Shown one piece after another: positions 17,330-26,370 of a stretch of 64,000 bases of DNA. The stretch covers positions 248,001 to 312,000 of the forward strand of contig NZ_FNAN01000010.1 of assembly GCF_900101885.1 (NCBI RefSeq). Reading direction: 5' to 3'. Position 1 is the first letter of the stretch. Each line of letters begins with the position of its first letter. The notes below the pieces were generated by a model. That model was not told the DNA's origin and ran no database searches. It saw only the letters and a list, made by a program, of their open reading frames with translations. The stretch is from Dyadobacter soli (GTDB lineage: Bacteria > Bacteroidota > Bacteroidia > Cytophagales > Spirosomataceae). The translations under genes and the position numbers were made by a program.

Positions 17330-18681
17330 GGACGTATAAGCGTACCGTCGAATTTTCTTACTTGCCAGTTCGACTTGGTAGAAATCGGGAATTTGGCGGC
17401 AGCTTTTTCGTTGATGTCCACGCCGATACCGGGTACTTCATTGACCGACATATACCCGTTTTTCATCGTCGGGCATCCCGAAAATACTTCCAGCGTTTTG
17501 TCGTTGAACTGCACCGCCTCCTGGATACCGAAGTTCCAGACGGCCATATCGATGTGGGCATGTGCCGAGTGACCGACCGGCGACACGTCACCAGGACCGT
17601 GCCAGGCCGTTTTCACATTAAACCATTCCCCCAGCCGCGCCACTTTCATCGCCGGCGTGACCCCGCCGATCTGCGACACGTGAATGCGGATATAGTCGAA
17701 CCACTGGTTAGCCATCGGTTCGAGGAATTCATTGATATTATTGAAAAGCTCGCCCATCGCCAGCGGCACCGTTGTACTCTGGCGCAGCAGTTTGAACCAC
17801 TTCATATTTTCAGGAGAAAACGGGTCCTCGATGAAGAATGGCCGGAATTCTTCCAGCTTTTTAATCATATTGATCGCATTCATCGGCTGCACGCGTTCGT
17901 GGATATCGTGTAACAGCTCCACTTCCTCGCCGCATTGTTTACGAACGGTTTCAAAGAGAATGGGAATGGCTTTGAGGTAGGCATTTTCATCCATATAGTT
18001 GTCCGTAGCCCCGCCGAAGCCCGCTTCCTTGAAATCGGGCTTTTTGGTAGTACTGCCAACCGCGCCGTAGCCGCCCTGCTGAATGCGGATGTACCGGTAC
18101 CCCTGCTCCTGGATCTTCTTCACGCTTTCCACGGTTTCCTCGGGTGTGCGCCCGTTCGCATGCGTGTAGCACGGCACCGCGAAGCGTACTTTCCCGCCCA
18201 GCAACTGGTACAGCGGCATTCCGGCGCGCTTGCCTTTGATGTCCCAAAGCGCCTGGTCGAGACCGCTCAATGCATTGTTGAGCACCGGGCCGTTACGCCA
18301 GTAGGAACTCACGTAGGCGGCATGCCACATGTCCTCGATGTTGTCGACATCCCTGCCGGTACAAAACTCATTGAGATAGGTATTGATCGCCACCAGCACC
18401 ACTTCCGCCCGCTGCGTGAATGTGGCACAGCCAAGGCCATACAAGCCAGGCTCAGACGTTTCGACCTTCACGACAATGAGGTTAGAGCCCTGCGGCGCCG
18501 TCGCAATCGCACGAACGCTTTTGATCGTCAGCGGTTTCAAGCCCTTGGCATACTGCGGCGTTTCCCTTTCGGCTGCCCCACGGGCGTTTGAAATACCTCC
18601 GAACAATCCGAGGATACCGGCGGAACCGCTCAGTCCCAATGCTTTCATCGTGTCACGACGACTCATTCCGTTCTCTTTCAT
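17326..18681 (-). CDS. Mannonate/altronate dehydratase-like enolase-superfamily enzyme (ManD/RspA type), Tat signal
   Basis: A 451-residue protein resembling RspA/ManD across its length: YWRNGPVLNNALSGLDQALW, DIKGKRAGMPLYQLLGG, ELLHDIHERVQP, FFIEDPFSPEN, PLAMGELFNN, WHGPGDVSPVGHSAHAHID, NFGIQEAVQF and PGIGVDINEK. ManD enzymes dehydrate D-mannonate, and some also D-gluconate or altronate, to 2-keto-3-deoxygluconate. The leader SRRDTMKALGLSGSAGILGL is Tat-like and is absent from E. coli RspA, implying export. It follows SusD2 by 34 bp and overlaps the LacI gene by 4 bp. Many ManD-family members have low or no activity, so substrate and turnover remain uncertain. Confidence 0.85.
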   Translation of the reverse strand: MKENGMSRRDTMKALGLSGSAGILGLFGGISNARGAAERETPQYAKGLKPLTIKSVRAIATAPQGSNLIVVKVETSEPGLYGLGCATFTQRAEVVLVAINTYLNEFCTGRDVDNIEDMWHAAYVSSYWRNGPVLNNALSGLDQALWDIKGKRAGMPLYQLLGGKVRFAVPCYTHANGRTPEETVESVKKIQEQGYRYIRIQQGGYGAVGSTTKKPDFKEAGFGGATDNYMDENAYLKAIPILFETVRKQCGEEVELLHDIHERVQPMNAINMIKKLEEFRPFFIEDPFSPENMKWFKLLRQSTTVPLAMGELFNNINEFLEPMANQWFDYIRIHVSQIGGVTPAMKVARLGEWFNVKTAWHGPGDVSPVGHSAHAHIDMAVWNFGIQEAVQFNDKTLEVFSGCPTMKNGYMSVNEVPGIGVDINEKAAAKFPISTKSNWQVRKFDGTLIRP

Positions 18682-18715
18682 TTGTTTCAGGTTAAAGGTT
18701 TAAGAATTGCTGATA

Positions 18716-20257
18716 TTATTTTTTATCCCACCACACCCTCGTATTGAGGTCGTTGGGCCCCTGCCGCGCATTGGCGTCGTTCACATTCTGCAAGTTCACG
18801 ACGATCTCGCTGTCGGGATAAGGCATCCTGCGGATGAAGTCTTCCTTGATCTCCGAGCCGGGGTACGGGTTCTTTTTCAACGCCGGGAAACCGCTGCGCC
18901 GGAAATTGGCCCAGGATTCGTTGCCATCCAGGAATGTCGCTACCCAATATTGGGTATTGATCAATTCCAATGCTTTGGCGTCGTCGAGCGGATGCGCTTT
19001 CAGGTAAGCAAGAATTGCGTCTTCCTTAATGGCCGCCTTCGGGTCGTAGCTGGCCATTTGTTCGAGATTGGCGCGGATACCTTTGGCATAATAATCCCCG
19101 GCCTTCCCGGTTACCCATCCGCGCACGGCCGCTTCTGCGAGCAGGAGCTGTACCTGCGCGTAGGTAATGTGAAATTCCGGCGCATCGAGCTTCAAAACGG
19201 TGGTGAGGTTGATCTGCGTAAAATCCCAGAGACTCGCTACACCGTTCTCAACCAGCACATTGTTGATCGTCACGTCATTGTAACCCATCGGCATGCCGAT
19301 CTGCACCTTCGGATCGGATGAGGCGCGGGCGGGCGTCTGCTCGGGACCACCTTTCGCGCCTACATACCGAACCGCGAACACAGGCAAGCGGGGGTCGTTG
19401 TTTTCTTTGAGGTAATTCACAAATGGCGCCGCGAGGTAAAAGTTGGTCTTCTCACGAGCCGCTAAGTGATTCGCAATGAAATTATTATACAATGAAGTAT
19501 GGCGAATGACGGAATTATCCGCATTGCTTTCGAACAAACCTCCCGCTACGGCTTTGGCCACGTAAGCTTTCGCATTCGTCGGGTCTACCTTGGAGAGGCG
19601 CATCCCGGCGCGGAGCATGAGCGAGTAGCCGAGCTTTTTCCAGCGCGGCACGTCTCCACCGTACAGAATGTCGGTCGTAACCGGATCTTTGGATGCGTCG
19701 AGTGCGGCGGTAGCTTCTTCCAGTTCTTTGAGAATATCCTTGTAAACGGCTTCCTGCGGATCGTATTTCGGCCGGATTTCCTCACTGATATAACCCTTAC
19801 CCGCATCGAAATAGGGAATGTCGCCATAAGTGTCGGTCAATATCATGAATGCGTAGGCTTTCCAGATGCGCGCGGTCTGGTAAATGTTGGCGCTCAGTGC
19901 GTCGTCCTTCGTTTGCTCAGTGACAGCTACGAGTTGTTTAATTACATTTCTGTAAAAATTCACCCAAACGAGCGGCGAGTTGGCATTGTTCAACTGGTTA
20001 TAATTTCCGCCCGACAGCGAGCTGCCATAGGGCGTAATCACCTGCTGCACAATGCCGAAGTTATAGCAAAGCATGCCGAGCGTCGAGACGCCGTCGAGGT
20101 AAGTGGTTGCGATAATGGCTTTGTTCAGGATCAGCGACGGCGCGAGCGAAGTCGGATCTACTTTGTTGGTATTGATCTCGTCGAAACCCTCGTCGCAGCC
20201 GGTAATGAACGTGAGCGACAAGAAAAGCGCGAGGATATATTTGAATGTAGCTTTCAT
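18716..20257 (-). CDS. SusD-like outer membrane lipoprotein, SusD2 subfamily
   Basis: A 513-residue lipoprotein. The signal MKATFKYILALFLSLTFITGC puts the acylated Cys at residue 21, followed by DEGFDEINTNKVDPTSLAPS. The FDEINTNPxxP-like start, RIWKAYAFMILTDTYGDIPY and WKKLGYSLMLRAGMRLSKVDP mark the divergent SusD-like branch that Pfam separates from classical RagB/SusD. It is encoded 11 bp after SusC2 and should form a surface lid-and-barrel complex with it. It opens the sugar-acid operon. The ligand is unknown. Confidence 0.92.
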   Translation of the reverse strand: MKATFKYILALFLSLTFITGCDEGFDEINTNKVDPTSLAPSLILNKAIIATTYLDGVSTLGMLCYNFGIVQQVITPYGSSLSGGNYNQLNNANSPLVWVNFYRNVIKQLVAVTEQTKDDALSANIYQTARIWKAYAFMILTDTYGDIPYFDAGKGYISEEIRPKYDPQEAVYKDILKELEEATAALDASKDPVTTDILYGGDVPRWKKLGYSLMLRAGMRLSKVDPTNAKAYVAKAVAGGLFESNADNSVIRHTSLYNNFIANHLAAREKTNFYLAAPFVNYLKENNDPRLPVFAVRYVGAKGGPEQTPARASSDPKVQIGMPMGYNDVTINNVLVENGVASLWDFTQINLTTVLKLDAPEFHITYAQVQLLLAEAAVRGWVTGKAGDYYAKGIRANLEQMASYDPKAAIKEDAILAYLKAHPLDDAKALELINTQYWVATFLDGNESWANFRRSGFPALKKNPYPGSEIKEDFIRRMPYPDSEIVVNLQNVNDANARQGPNDLNTRVWWDKK

Positions 20258-20268
20258 GGGATCGACGT

Positions 20269-23200
20269 TTAGAATTTAACATTGAGGTTGAAACCAATGC
20301 TGCGGGTCGGCGGCAAACCGGGCCAAAAATCGAGGCCGGTTGCATTGTCCGACGAGTTGAGGACTTCTTCCGGGTCCATATTCTCCGTCCACTTCTTGAT
20401 TATCAGCACATTGTTCGCGACCGCGCTCAGGCGTAGGCCTTTCACAAACGCCTTCTCAGGCAGTAGTTTGCCCAGGTCGTAGCCCAGTGTAAGCTGGCGC
20501 AGCTTCCAGAAACCCGCATTCTGGACAAAATCCTCATTAACACCCAGCGGGTTGATCGACTCGTAGAATGGCTGCACCGCCGCTTTGGTCTGGTTCACCT
20601 CGCCGTCCGGGTTCACGCCATTTCCGATTACAAAACCCTCGGCACGGCCGGGTAATGTCCGTTTCGACAACCCGTGGCGCATATAGTTGATGTTCCGCCC
20701 GGTGATCATCTTGTGCCCGAGTTTGAAATCCACCAGCGCCGAAAGCATAATGCCCTTGTAGTTAAATGTGTTTGTTATACCACCAAAATACCTGGGCAAT
20801 GCATTACCGACGTTCATCAATGTATTGTTTCTCAACGGCATACCACTGTTTTTATCAAACACCTGCCGGCCTTGCGCGTCTCGTGCATACATGAAGGTGT
20901 ACAACTGCCCGAGCGGCTTGCCTACCACCATGTTGAGCGTCCGTCCGCCTCCACCGCCCACGGTTATCACCGTATCTTTCTCCGCCAGACCGAGTTTCAG
21001 CACTTTGGAAGTGTTGTAGGACACATTGAAACTCACATCCCAGGTAAAATCCTTGGTTTTCACGGGCGAGCCGGTCAGCAGCAACTCGATACCCTTGTTC
21101 ATACTGCGGCCGACGTTGATGAGCTGCGCGGTATAAGACGAAGCGTCGGAGATTTGTGCGGCAAGAATCTGATCGTCAGTCGTTTTGTGGTAATATGTTA
21201 AATCAAAACCGAGCAGATTGTTGAACAACTTCATTTCCAGACCTGCCTCTGCCTCCTTAATGCGCAACGGCCTCAGGTTCTTGTTCGGCACCGTGGATGC
21301 ATTAATACCGCCCACGGGCACGGCCTGGCCCTGCGGGTTGGGGAACGAATTGTTATCCACCGCGTAATACAATGCATTCGAATACGGGTTCACATTGTCG
21401 GAACCCACTTGCGCATAAGCCGCGCGCAGCTTACCAAATGAAATCCATGAAGGCAGGTTCGGGAAGGCTTGCGAGAAAATGAAGCTACCCGTCACCGACG
21501 GATAAAGAATGCTGCGGTTCTGCGGTGCGAGCGTTGAGAACCAGTCGTTTCGGGCGGTTACATTCAAGTAAATGAACTCTTTCCAGGAAATAGTCGCCGC
21601 GCCGTAAAGCGAGTTGATTTTCTTCTCCGAAAGCTGGTAAAGCGGGTTTTTCACACGGCCATTCATGACGGTGTACAGGTTGGGCTGGATAAAATCCTGG
21701 ACGGTTACGCTGTTGTAATCCATCCTCGCGTAACGCTGGTTACCGCCGAGGGTTACGTCCACGCCGATGTTGCCGAAGTTATGGTTGCCGCCAAGGATGA
21801 AGTCGAGGTTCCGTTCGGTATTGCGGCGCACATCCTGTGTGAATGAGCCGTTTACATAACCAACCGGCGCTTTCGCGATGGGTGCATAGCCGTTGGGAAT
21901 GTTGTAATCCTGGTTGCGGACGTAGAAATCCTGCGCGGCGCGAAGTTGCAGATACAGCCAGTCGGTAAACTGGTACTTTAACGCCACATTGCCGAAAAGC
22001 CGGTCGCGGGAAATGTTTTCGAAGTGGTGGCTGAGCGAGTAATAGGGATTATTTCTCACCAGGAACCTTGCAAAAGGAAATTCATCGCCGTTCGGAAAAG
22101 TCTGGTTCTGCTTTAATGCTTCGAAAGGCATGGAGTTCGCGAGCGTGAAGATCACGGTCGAAGTTGCGAAATCCTGTGCGTCGATCTGCGGTGGATTGGT
22201 ATTCTTCTCTTTGGAATAATTGATGTTGCCAAATGCAGTAAGCCGCTTGGAAATGTTTTGTGTAAAGCCGAGGTTCACCACTTTCCGGTTGAACTTGTTA
22301 TTCTCCACGATCCCCCGGTTATCACTATTGGCCAGCGACAAGCTGAAACCGCCGTTCGGACCGTTGTTGGAGACGGTAATGGTGTTGGTCATATTCATTC
22401 CCGTGCGGTAAAACTTCTTCACCCGGCCGCGTACGGGCTCGTAGGGCCATATTTCGCTATCGAAAAGCGTCTGCGTCATACCCGGCTCGAACTTCTCTCC
22501 AAAGCTCCACACACCCGATGTCGGCTTGTCGGTGGTAGGCCGTTTCCCGCCTTCTCCCTGGCCGTATTCGTATTGAAAATCGGTGAAATCGAGCGGCGTA
22601 TCGGTGGTGAAATTGATATTGTAATCCACCCCGATGCCTTTGCCGGTTCCGCGGTTTTTGGTCGTGATCATCACCACGCCGTCCTTGGCACGGGAGCCGT
22701 AAAGCGCTGCGGCCGTGGCACCTTTCAGTACCGTCATCGATTCGATATCGTCCGGGTTAATACTCGATAACCCGTCTCCGCCATCGGAGTTGTTCGCCGA
22801 GCGCTGGGCGTAATCGCCACCGCCAGCGAAATTGGAATTATCGATCGGTACGCCATTCACGACGATGAGCGGGTTGTTCTGCCCGGCAAACGACGACTGC
22901 CCGCGAATGCGGATTTTGGCCGTCCCTCCAGGGCCTGTCGACAGCGAGGATATATTCACCCCTGCCATTTTACCTTGTAATGAGCTCATTACGTTGGGCG
23001 TACGGTTCGTGGAGATCTGGTCCGCATTGACCGTCGCTGTGGCGTAACCAAGCGTTTTCGCCTCCCGTTTGATACCGAGCGCAGTTACCACTACTTCCGT
23101 AAGGTTCTTGGATTCCTGCGTGAGCTGCACATCGATCACCGAGCGCGTACCTACGGCGATCGTCTGACTAACATAACCTATAAACGAAAAGACGAGCGTC

Positions 23201-23403
23201 GCATTAGCAGGAGCGTCGAGGGCATATTTACCTTCCGAGTCGGTCACGGTGCCCTGTGAGGAGCCGCTAATGAGGATGTTGACGCCCGGCAGCGGCTCTT
23301 TGCTGTCGCCGGTAACGGTTCCTGTGATCCGGCCGTTCTGGGCAAAAACCGCGCTGCAAACCAAGGCAAGCAGCATGGCAATGGTAAAACATTTCTTCAT
23401 CAC
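20269..23403 (-). CDS. SusC/RagA family TonB-linked outer membrane transporter (SusC2)
   Basis: A 1044-residue transporter. It has a signal peptide ending AVFAQ, a carboxypeptidase-like domain (GRITGTVTGDSKEPLPGVNI), the TonB-box-like LTEVVVTALGIKREAK, and a plug with LQGKMAGVNISSLSTGPGG and ALYGSRAKDGVVMITTK. The barrel ends SIGFNLNVKF with a terminal Phe. It pairs with SusD2. It is the first gene of the 21-kb minus-strand locus; its promoter, with an embedded LacI-type palindrome, lies about 420 bp upstream, giving a long untranslated leader. It belongs to a different SusC subgroup from SusC1 (ALGIKRE rather than GYGTQRK after the TonB box). Confidence 0.95.
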   Translation of the reverse strand: MMKKCFTIAMLLALVCSAVFAQNGRITGTVTGDSKEPLPGVNILISGSSQGTVTDSEGKYALDAPANATLVFSFIGYVSQTIAVGTRSVIDVQLTQESKNLTEVVVTALGIKREAKTLGYATATVNADQISTNRTPNVMSSLQGKMAGVNISSLSTGPGGTAKIRIRGQSSFAGQNNPLIVVNGVPIDNSNFAGGGDYAQRSANNSDGGDGLSSINPDDIESMTVLKGATAAALYGSRAKDGVVMITTKNRGTGKGIGVDYNINFTTDTPLDFTDFQYEYGQGEGGKRPTTDKPTSGVWSFGEKFEPGMTQTLFDSEIWPYEPVRGRVKKFYRTGMNMTNTITVSNNGPNGGFSLSLANSDNRGIVENNKFNRKVVNLGFTQNISKRLTAFGNINYSKEKNTNPPQIDAQDFATSTVIFTLANSMPFEALKQNQTFPNGDEFPFARFLVRNNPYYSLSHHFENISRDRLFGNVALKYQFTDWLYLQLRAAQDFYVRNQDYNIPNGYAPIAKAPVGYVNGSFTQDVRRNTERNLDFILGGNHNFGNIGVDVTLGGNQRYARMDYNSVTVQDFIQPNLYTVMNGRVKNPLYQLSEKKINSLYGAATISWKEFIYLNVTARNDWFSTLAPQNRSILYPSVTGSFIFSQAFPNLPSWISFGKLRAAYAQVGSDNVNPYSNALYYAVDNNSFPNPQGQAVPVGGINASTVPNKNLRPLRIKEAEAGLEMKLFNNLLGFDLTYYHKTTDDQILAAQISDASSYTAQLINVGRSMNKGIELLLTGSPVKTKDFTWDVSFNVSYNTSKVLKLGLAEKDTVITVGGGGGRTLNMVVGKPLGQLYTFMYARDAQGRQVFDKNSGMPLRNNTLMNVGNALPRYFGGITNTFNYKGIMLSALVDFKLGHKMITGRNINYMRHGLSKRTLPGRAEGFVIGNGVNPDGEVNQTKAAVQPFYESINPLGVNEDFVQNAGFWKLRQLTLGYDLGKLLPEKAFVKGLRLSAVANNVLIIKKWTENMDPEEVLNSSDNATGLDFWPGLPPTRSIGFNLNVKF

Positions 23404-23643
23404 ATCTTAATTGGGTCAGGGTGAATAGCATTCCAAAAAGTACACGAAAACCGTAATCGCTTACGGACACGAGGGCCAGGAATAGTAAGGGCAAAAAAAC
23501 ATTGTGCACGGTCGCGTGAACCGAACGGAAATATATATACGTAATCAAAAATTTCCTGCCTTCCTATCGAATGCGCGTGCCGATAGGAATAACTGCATAC
23601 GCTGCAATGGACAACGGGCTATGCAAAAAACCTGTTTTTTAGA

Positions 23644-23655
23644 TTAAACGATTAA
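23644..23655. promoter_or_regulatory. Second LacI-type palindrome in the SusC2 leader
   Basis: TTAAACGATTAA matches the main operator TTAATCGATTAA at 11 of 12 positions and lies about 180 bp closer to the SusC2 start. A pair of sites on one promoter region is typical for looping or roadblock control by LacI-family proteins. No promoter box is seen next to this copy. Confidence 0.45.
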
Positions 23656-23826
23656 GCAAAATATCAAACTAAACTGTCGGAATACGATGTATTAGTCAGG
23701 TCTTTGTGATGGTTTCGGGTACTTTTAAATGTCAGGCTGGACTGTATCGGGCCGCAGGAAGGAATGTTGACGGCTTGTTGTCCTTAAAGTTGGCACTTCA
23801 ATCGAGCAAATTGAAATTAATGTGAC

Positions 23827-23857
23827 CAAATGTAAATTTAATCGATTAAACAACAAA
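23827..23857 (-). promoter_or_regulatory. Promoter of the sugar-acid locus with embedded LacI-type operator
   Basis: On the minus strand a -33 box TTTG (23854-23857) and a -7 box TACATTTG (23827-23834) are 19 bp apart, a perfect match to the Bacteroidetes promoter consensus. The spacer holds the 14-bp perfect palindrome TTTAATCGATTAAA (23837-23850) with the CG centre typical of LacI-family operators. A bound repressor would block RNA polymerase directly. The start point would be near 23820, leaving a leader of about 415 nt before SusC2. Confidence 0.75.
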
Positions 23858-24057
23858 ATTTCGAAGCAAATATTTTTACATTATTTCTAAAAATAAACAC
23901 ATTAATGGTTTCAGGGCTTACTGCACACGTCAGACAGCCATAGTGTATTTCAAATAACAGTTCGCCCGGTTCATGTAATTGAGGGCAACTTCACGGGGCG
24001 GGAACGTTAGATTTACCCCGAAATCCTCCTTATGGTTTTCCGATCATCCATCCTGTC
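23858..24057. other. AT-rich intergenic region before the LytS-type kinase
   Basis: About 200 bp between the SusC2 promoter and the divergent histidine kinase gene. It is AT-rich in its first third. I see no clear promoter box for the kinase, no ORF of note and no repeat. Confidence 0.4.
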
Positions 24058-25209
24058 ATGACCTTTTTGAAACGTATGTTGGAACAATCCAGGCTGCCGC
24101 TCTCGGTAGGTCAGTTCTGGTGGTATTCCTTCTGCTATTGGAGCATTTTCGCGGTAATAACGTTCGGTCAGCTTATGATGCTGTGGCTTTTGAAGGAAGG
24201 AGTGGCAATGCAGCCCCACGAAATGTTCGTCTGGCTGCTCGATGGTTTGTTCTGGTGGTCCACTACCCCGCTGATCCTCTTTGCGTCGATCAAAGTCCCG
24301 ATCGCGTTCAAAGTCCGGGAAAGTTCGTCCATTCTGAAACCGGTCCTCTTCCATCTGGCGATCGTCACTTTCCTGAATATTTTCATCAATGTAATGCATT
24401 ACTACATTACCAACCCGCTGATGTACCGCGCAGTAGGCCAGTCGGTGCCGTTGGAAAACTACCTGTTCTCGTTTTTTATAGCCTATACCGCGAGTTTCGG
24501 TCAGTACCTGCTCCTGGTGGTGGGTTTTAACAAAGTATCCTACATTTACCGCTACCAGGAGCTTAAACAACAGAATTTCGAAACCGAGCTGCATAACGAA
24601 CAGCTTCGCGGGCAACTGGCCAATGCCCAGCTGCAATCGCTCAAAATGCAGCTCAACCCACATTTTCTATTCAATACCCTGCATAGCGTGGTGAGCCTGA
24701 TGGTGAAAAACGACATCCGCAAAGCCACGCTCATGATCACCACGCTGAGCGACCTCCTGCGCGCGGTGCTCGTAAACCAGTCGGCCGATTTCATACCTTT
24801 GCAAGAGGAGCTCCAACTGACCCGGCAATACCTCGACATCCAGCAGATCCGCTTCCAGGACCGCCTGAAAGTAGAATACCACATCGATCCGGCTTCCGAA
24901 TTGTACCCGGTACCACAGCTGATCCTGCAACCGATCGTCGAAAATTCGATCACACACGGCATTTCCGACATTACCACCAATGCCCTCATACGCATTACCA
25001 GCACCGTGAGCGCCACGGGTATGCAGGTAACAGTTTACGACAACGGCATCGGAGCCGCACCCCGAAAAGCCCCGAAAGGCATGGGACTGGGATTGCAGAA
25101 TACATTGTTACGCCTCCAACAAGCCTACGGCGCGGAAGGGAGGATGAAATTTGAGCAGCCGGATGGGGGCGGGACGTCGGTGACGCTTTATTTTGAACGG
25201 TGTCGATGA
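24058..25209 (+). CDS. LytS/YehU-type sensor histidine kinase
   Basis: A 383-residue membrane kinase. Four hydrophobic segments lie at roughly residues 22-45, 58-80, 96-118 and 136-160. A short coiled linker (ELKQQNFETELHNEQLRGQL) leads to the His_kinase domain with LNPHFLFNTLHSV (phospho-acceptor His202). The ATPase domain follows, with N-box VENSITHG and G-box KGMGLGLQNT. It autophosphorylates and passes phosphate to the LytTR regulator encoded next. It has no extracytoplasmic sensor domain beyond the membrane segments. The two genes are separated by 230 bp of GGCGGTC-rich repeat, unusual for a pair that normally abuts. The signal sensed is unknown. Confidence 0.93.
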   Translation: MTFLKRMLEQSRLPLSVGQFWWYSFCYWSIFAVITFGQLMMLWLLKEGVAMQPHEMFVWLLDGLFWWSTTPLILFASIKVPIAFKVRESSSILKPVLFHLAIVTFLNIFINVMHYYITNPLMYRAVGQSVPLENYLFSFFIAYTASFGQYLLLVVGFNKVSYIYRYQELKQQNFETELHNEQLRGQLANAQLQSLKMQLNPHFLFNTLHSVVSLMVKNDIRKATLMITTLSDLLRAVLVNQSADFIPLQEELQLTRQYLDIQQIRFQDRLKVEYHIDPASELYPVPQLILQPIVENSITHGISDITTNALIRITSTVSATGMQVTVYDNGIGAAPRKAPKGMGLGLQNTLLRLQQAYGAEGRMKFEQPDGGGTSVTLYFERCR

Positions 25210-25438
25210 CCGATGACCGCCGACCACCGACCGCCGATCGCTGGGGCCTCCGGGTGATTGTCGGCGGTTAAAAAAGTTCGGCGGTCGGCGGTCGGCCGTC
25301 GGCGGTCAAAAAAGAATCGGCGGTCGCTCGTCGGTCGTCAGCCGTCAAAAAAAAATCGGCGGTCGGCGGTCGGCCGTCGGCGGTCAAAAAAAAGTCAACC
25401 GTCGGCCGTCGGCGGTCAAAAAAAATTAACCCCGAAAA
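25206..25438. repeat. GGCGGTC-rich repeat cluster between kinase and regulator genes
   Basis: Four or five imperfect units combine GTCGGCGGTC and GGCCGTCGGCGG words with a run of 6-8 A. They fill the gap between the LytS and LytTR genes. The same words occur at 13448-13683. The reverse-complement words GACCGCCGAC can fold back onto inverted copies (GGCCGTCGGCGG against CCGACCGCC), so transcript hairpins are possible. Confidence 0.7.
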
Positions 25439-25441
25439 AAC

Positions 25442-26209
25442 ATGAAATACCGCTGCCTGATCATCGATGACGAAGTGCTGGCCCGGGACGTAATCAGGAC
25501 ATTCGTACAGCACGATCATTCCATTGAAATCACCGACGAAGCCGCCAATGGCTCGGAGGCTGTTGTGAAAATATTGCAACACCGCCCCGATGTAATTTTC
25601 CTGGACATTCAAATGCCGGAGCTCGATGGTTTCGAGGTGCTGCGCGAAGTGTGGCCGCACCATCAGCCGTTTGTCGTTTTTACTACCGCATTCGATCAGT
25701 ATGCATTGCGTGCATTCGAAGTGAATGCGATCGATTATTTGCTGAAACCGTTTGACGAAATCCGTTTCCATCAATCGCTGGGCCGGTTGAAGGAAAGGCT
25801 CAGCCAGAAGTCGCAGCCGCGGATCGAAGAACTGGTGAACAGCCTGCTGCGCGACCAGAAGGAGGAGAATTATTTACAGCGGCTACTCGTGAAAGAAGCC
25901 GGAAAGATGTATCTGGTCAAAACGGACGACATCACGCATTTCTCGGCGGACGGCAATTATATTTCGGTTTACACTGCACAGAAGAAAGTTTATACGATCT
26001 ACGAAAGCCTCGGCAGCCTCGAAGGCCGCCTCGATCCGTCGGTCATGATCCGCGTCGGCCGTTCGAACATTGTGAACATGAATTTCATCTCCGAGCTCGA
26101 AACATACTTTAATGGTGAGTATATCATTCATTTATCCACCGGTGAAAAAGTAAAATGGACACGCGGGTACCGCGACAATATCAAGGCGTTCGTCACCAAA
26201 ATGGGGTAA
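25442..26209 (+). CDS. LytTR family response regulator
   Basis: A 255-residue two-component regulator. The receiver domain (residues 1-120) has the acidic pair D9/D10, the phospho-acceptor D55 in VIFLDIQMPELDG, Thr in VVFTTAF and Lys102 in YLLKPFD. The LytTR DNA-binding domain covers about residues 145-250 (RLLVKEAGKMYLVKTDDITH, GNYISVYT, MIRVGRSNIVNMNFI). It is the partner of the upstream LytS-type kinase and presumably binds direct-repeat sites before its target genes. Its start codon follows immediately after the GGCGGTC repeat cluster. Confidence 0.94.
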   Translation: MKYRCLIIDDEVLARDVIRTFVQHDHSIEITDEAANGSEAVVKILQHRPDVIFLDIQMPELDGFEVLREVWPHHQPFVVFTTAFDQYALRAFEVNAIDYLLKPFDEIRFHQSLGRLKERLSQKSQPRIEELVNSLLRDQKEENYLQRLLVKEAGKMYLVKTDDITHFSADGNYISVYTAQKKVYTIYESLGSLEGRLDPSVMIRVGRSNIVNMNFISELETYFNGEYIIHLSTGEKVKWTRGYRDNIKAFVTKMG

Positions 26210-26370
26210 CCGCAAGATACGGTTCACGATTTGAAATGCACGCTTTACATCGCAAAAAGTCCGGATCAGACATTTTCGGTACACTTTTCAACGATTTGGA
26301 TTACAAATTTGTCAGACAATGTAGCTTCCGCGCGAAGCACGAATTCAATTGCACATAAAATCCGTTAGCC

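Noticed and set aside
24013-24663. 216-codon minus-strand frame opposite the LytS-type kinase
   Set aside because: It is a shadow frame; the plus-strand kinase has full catalytic motifs.
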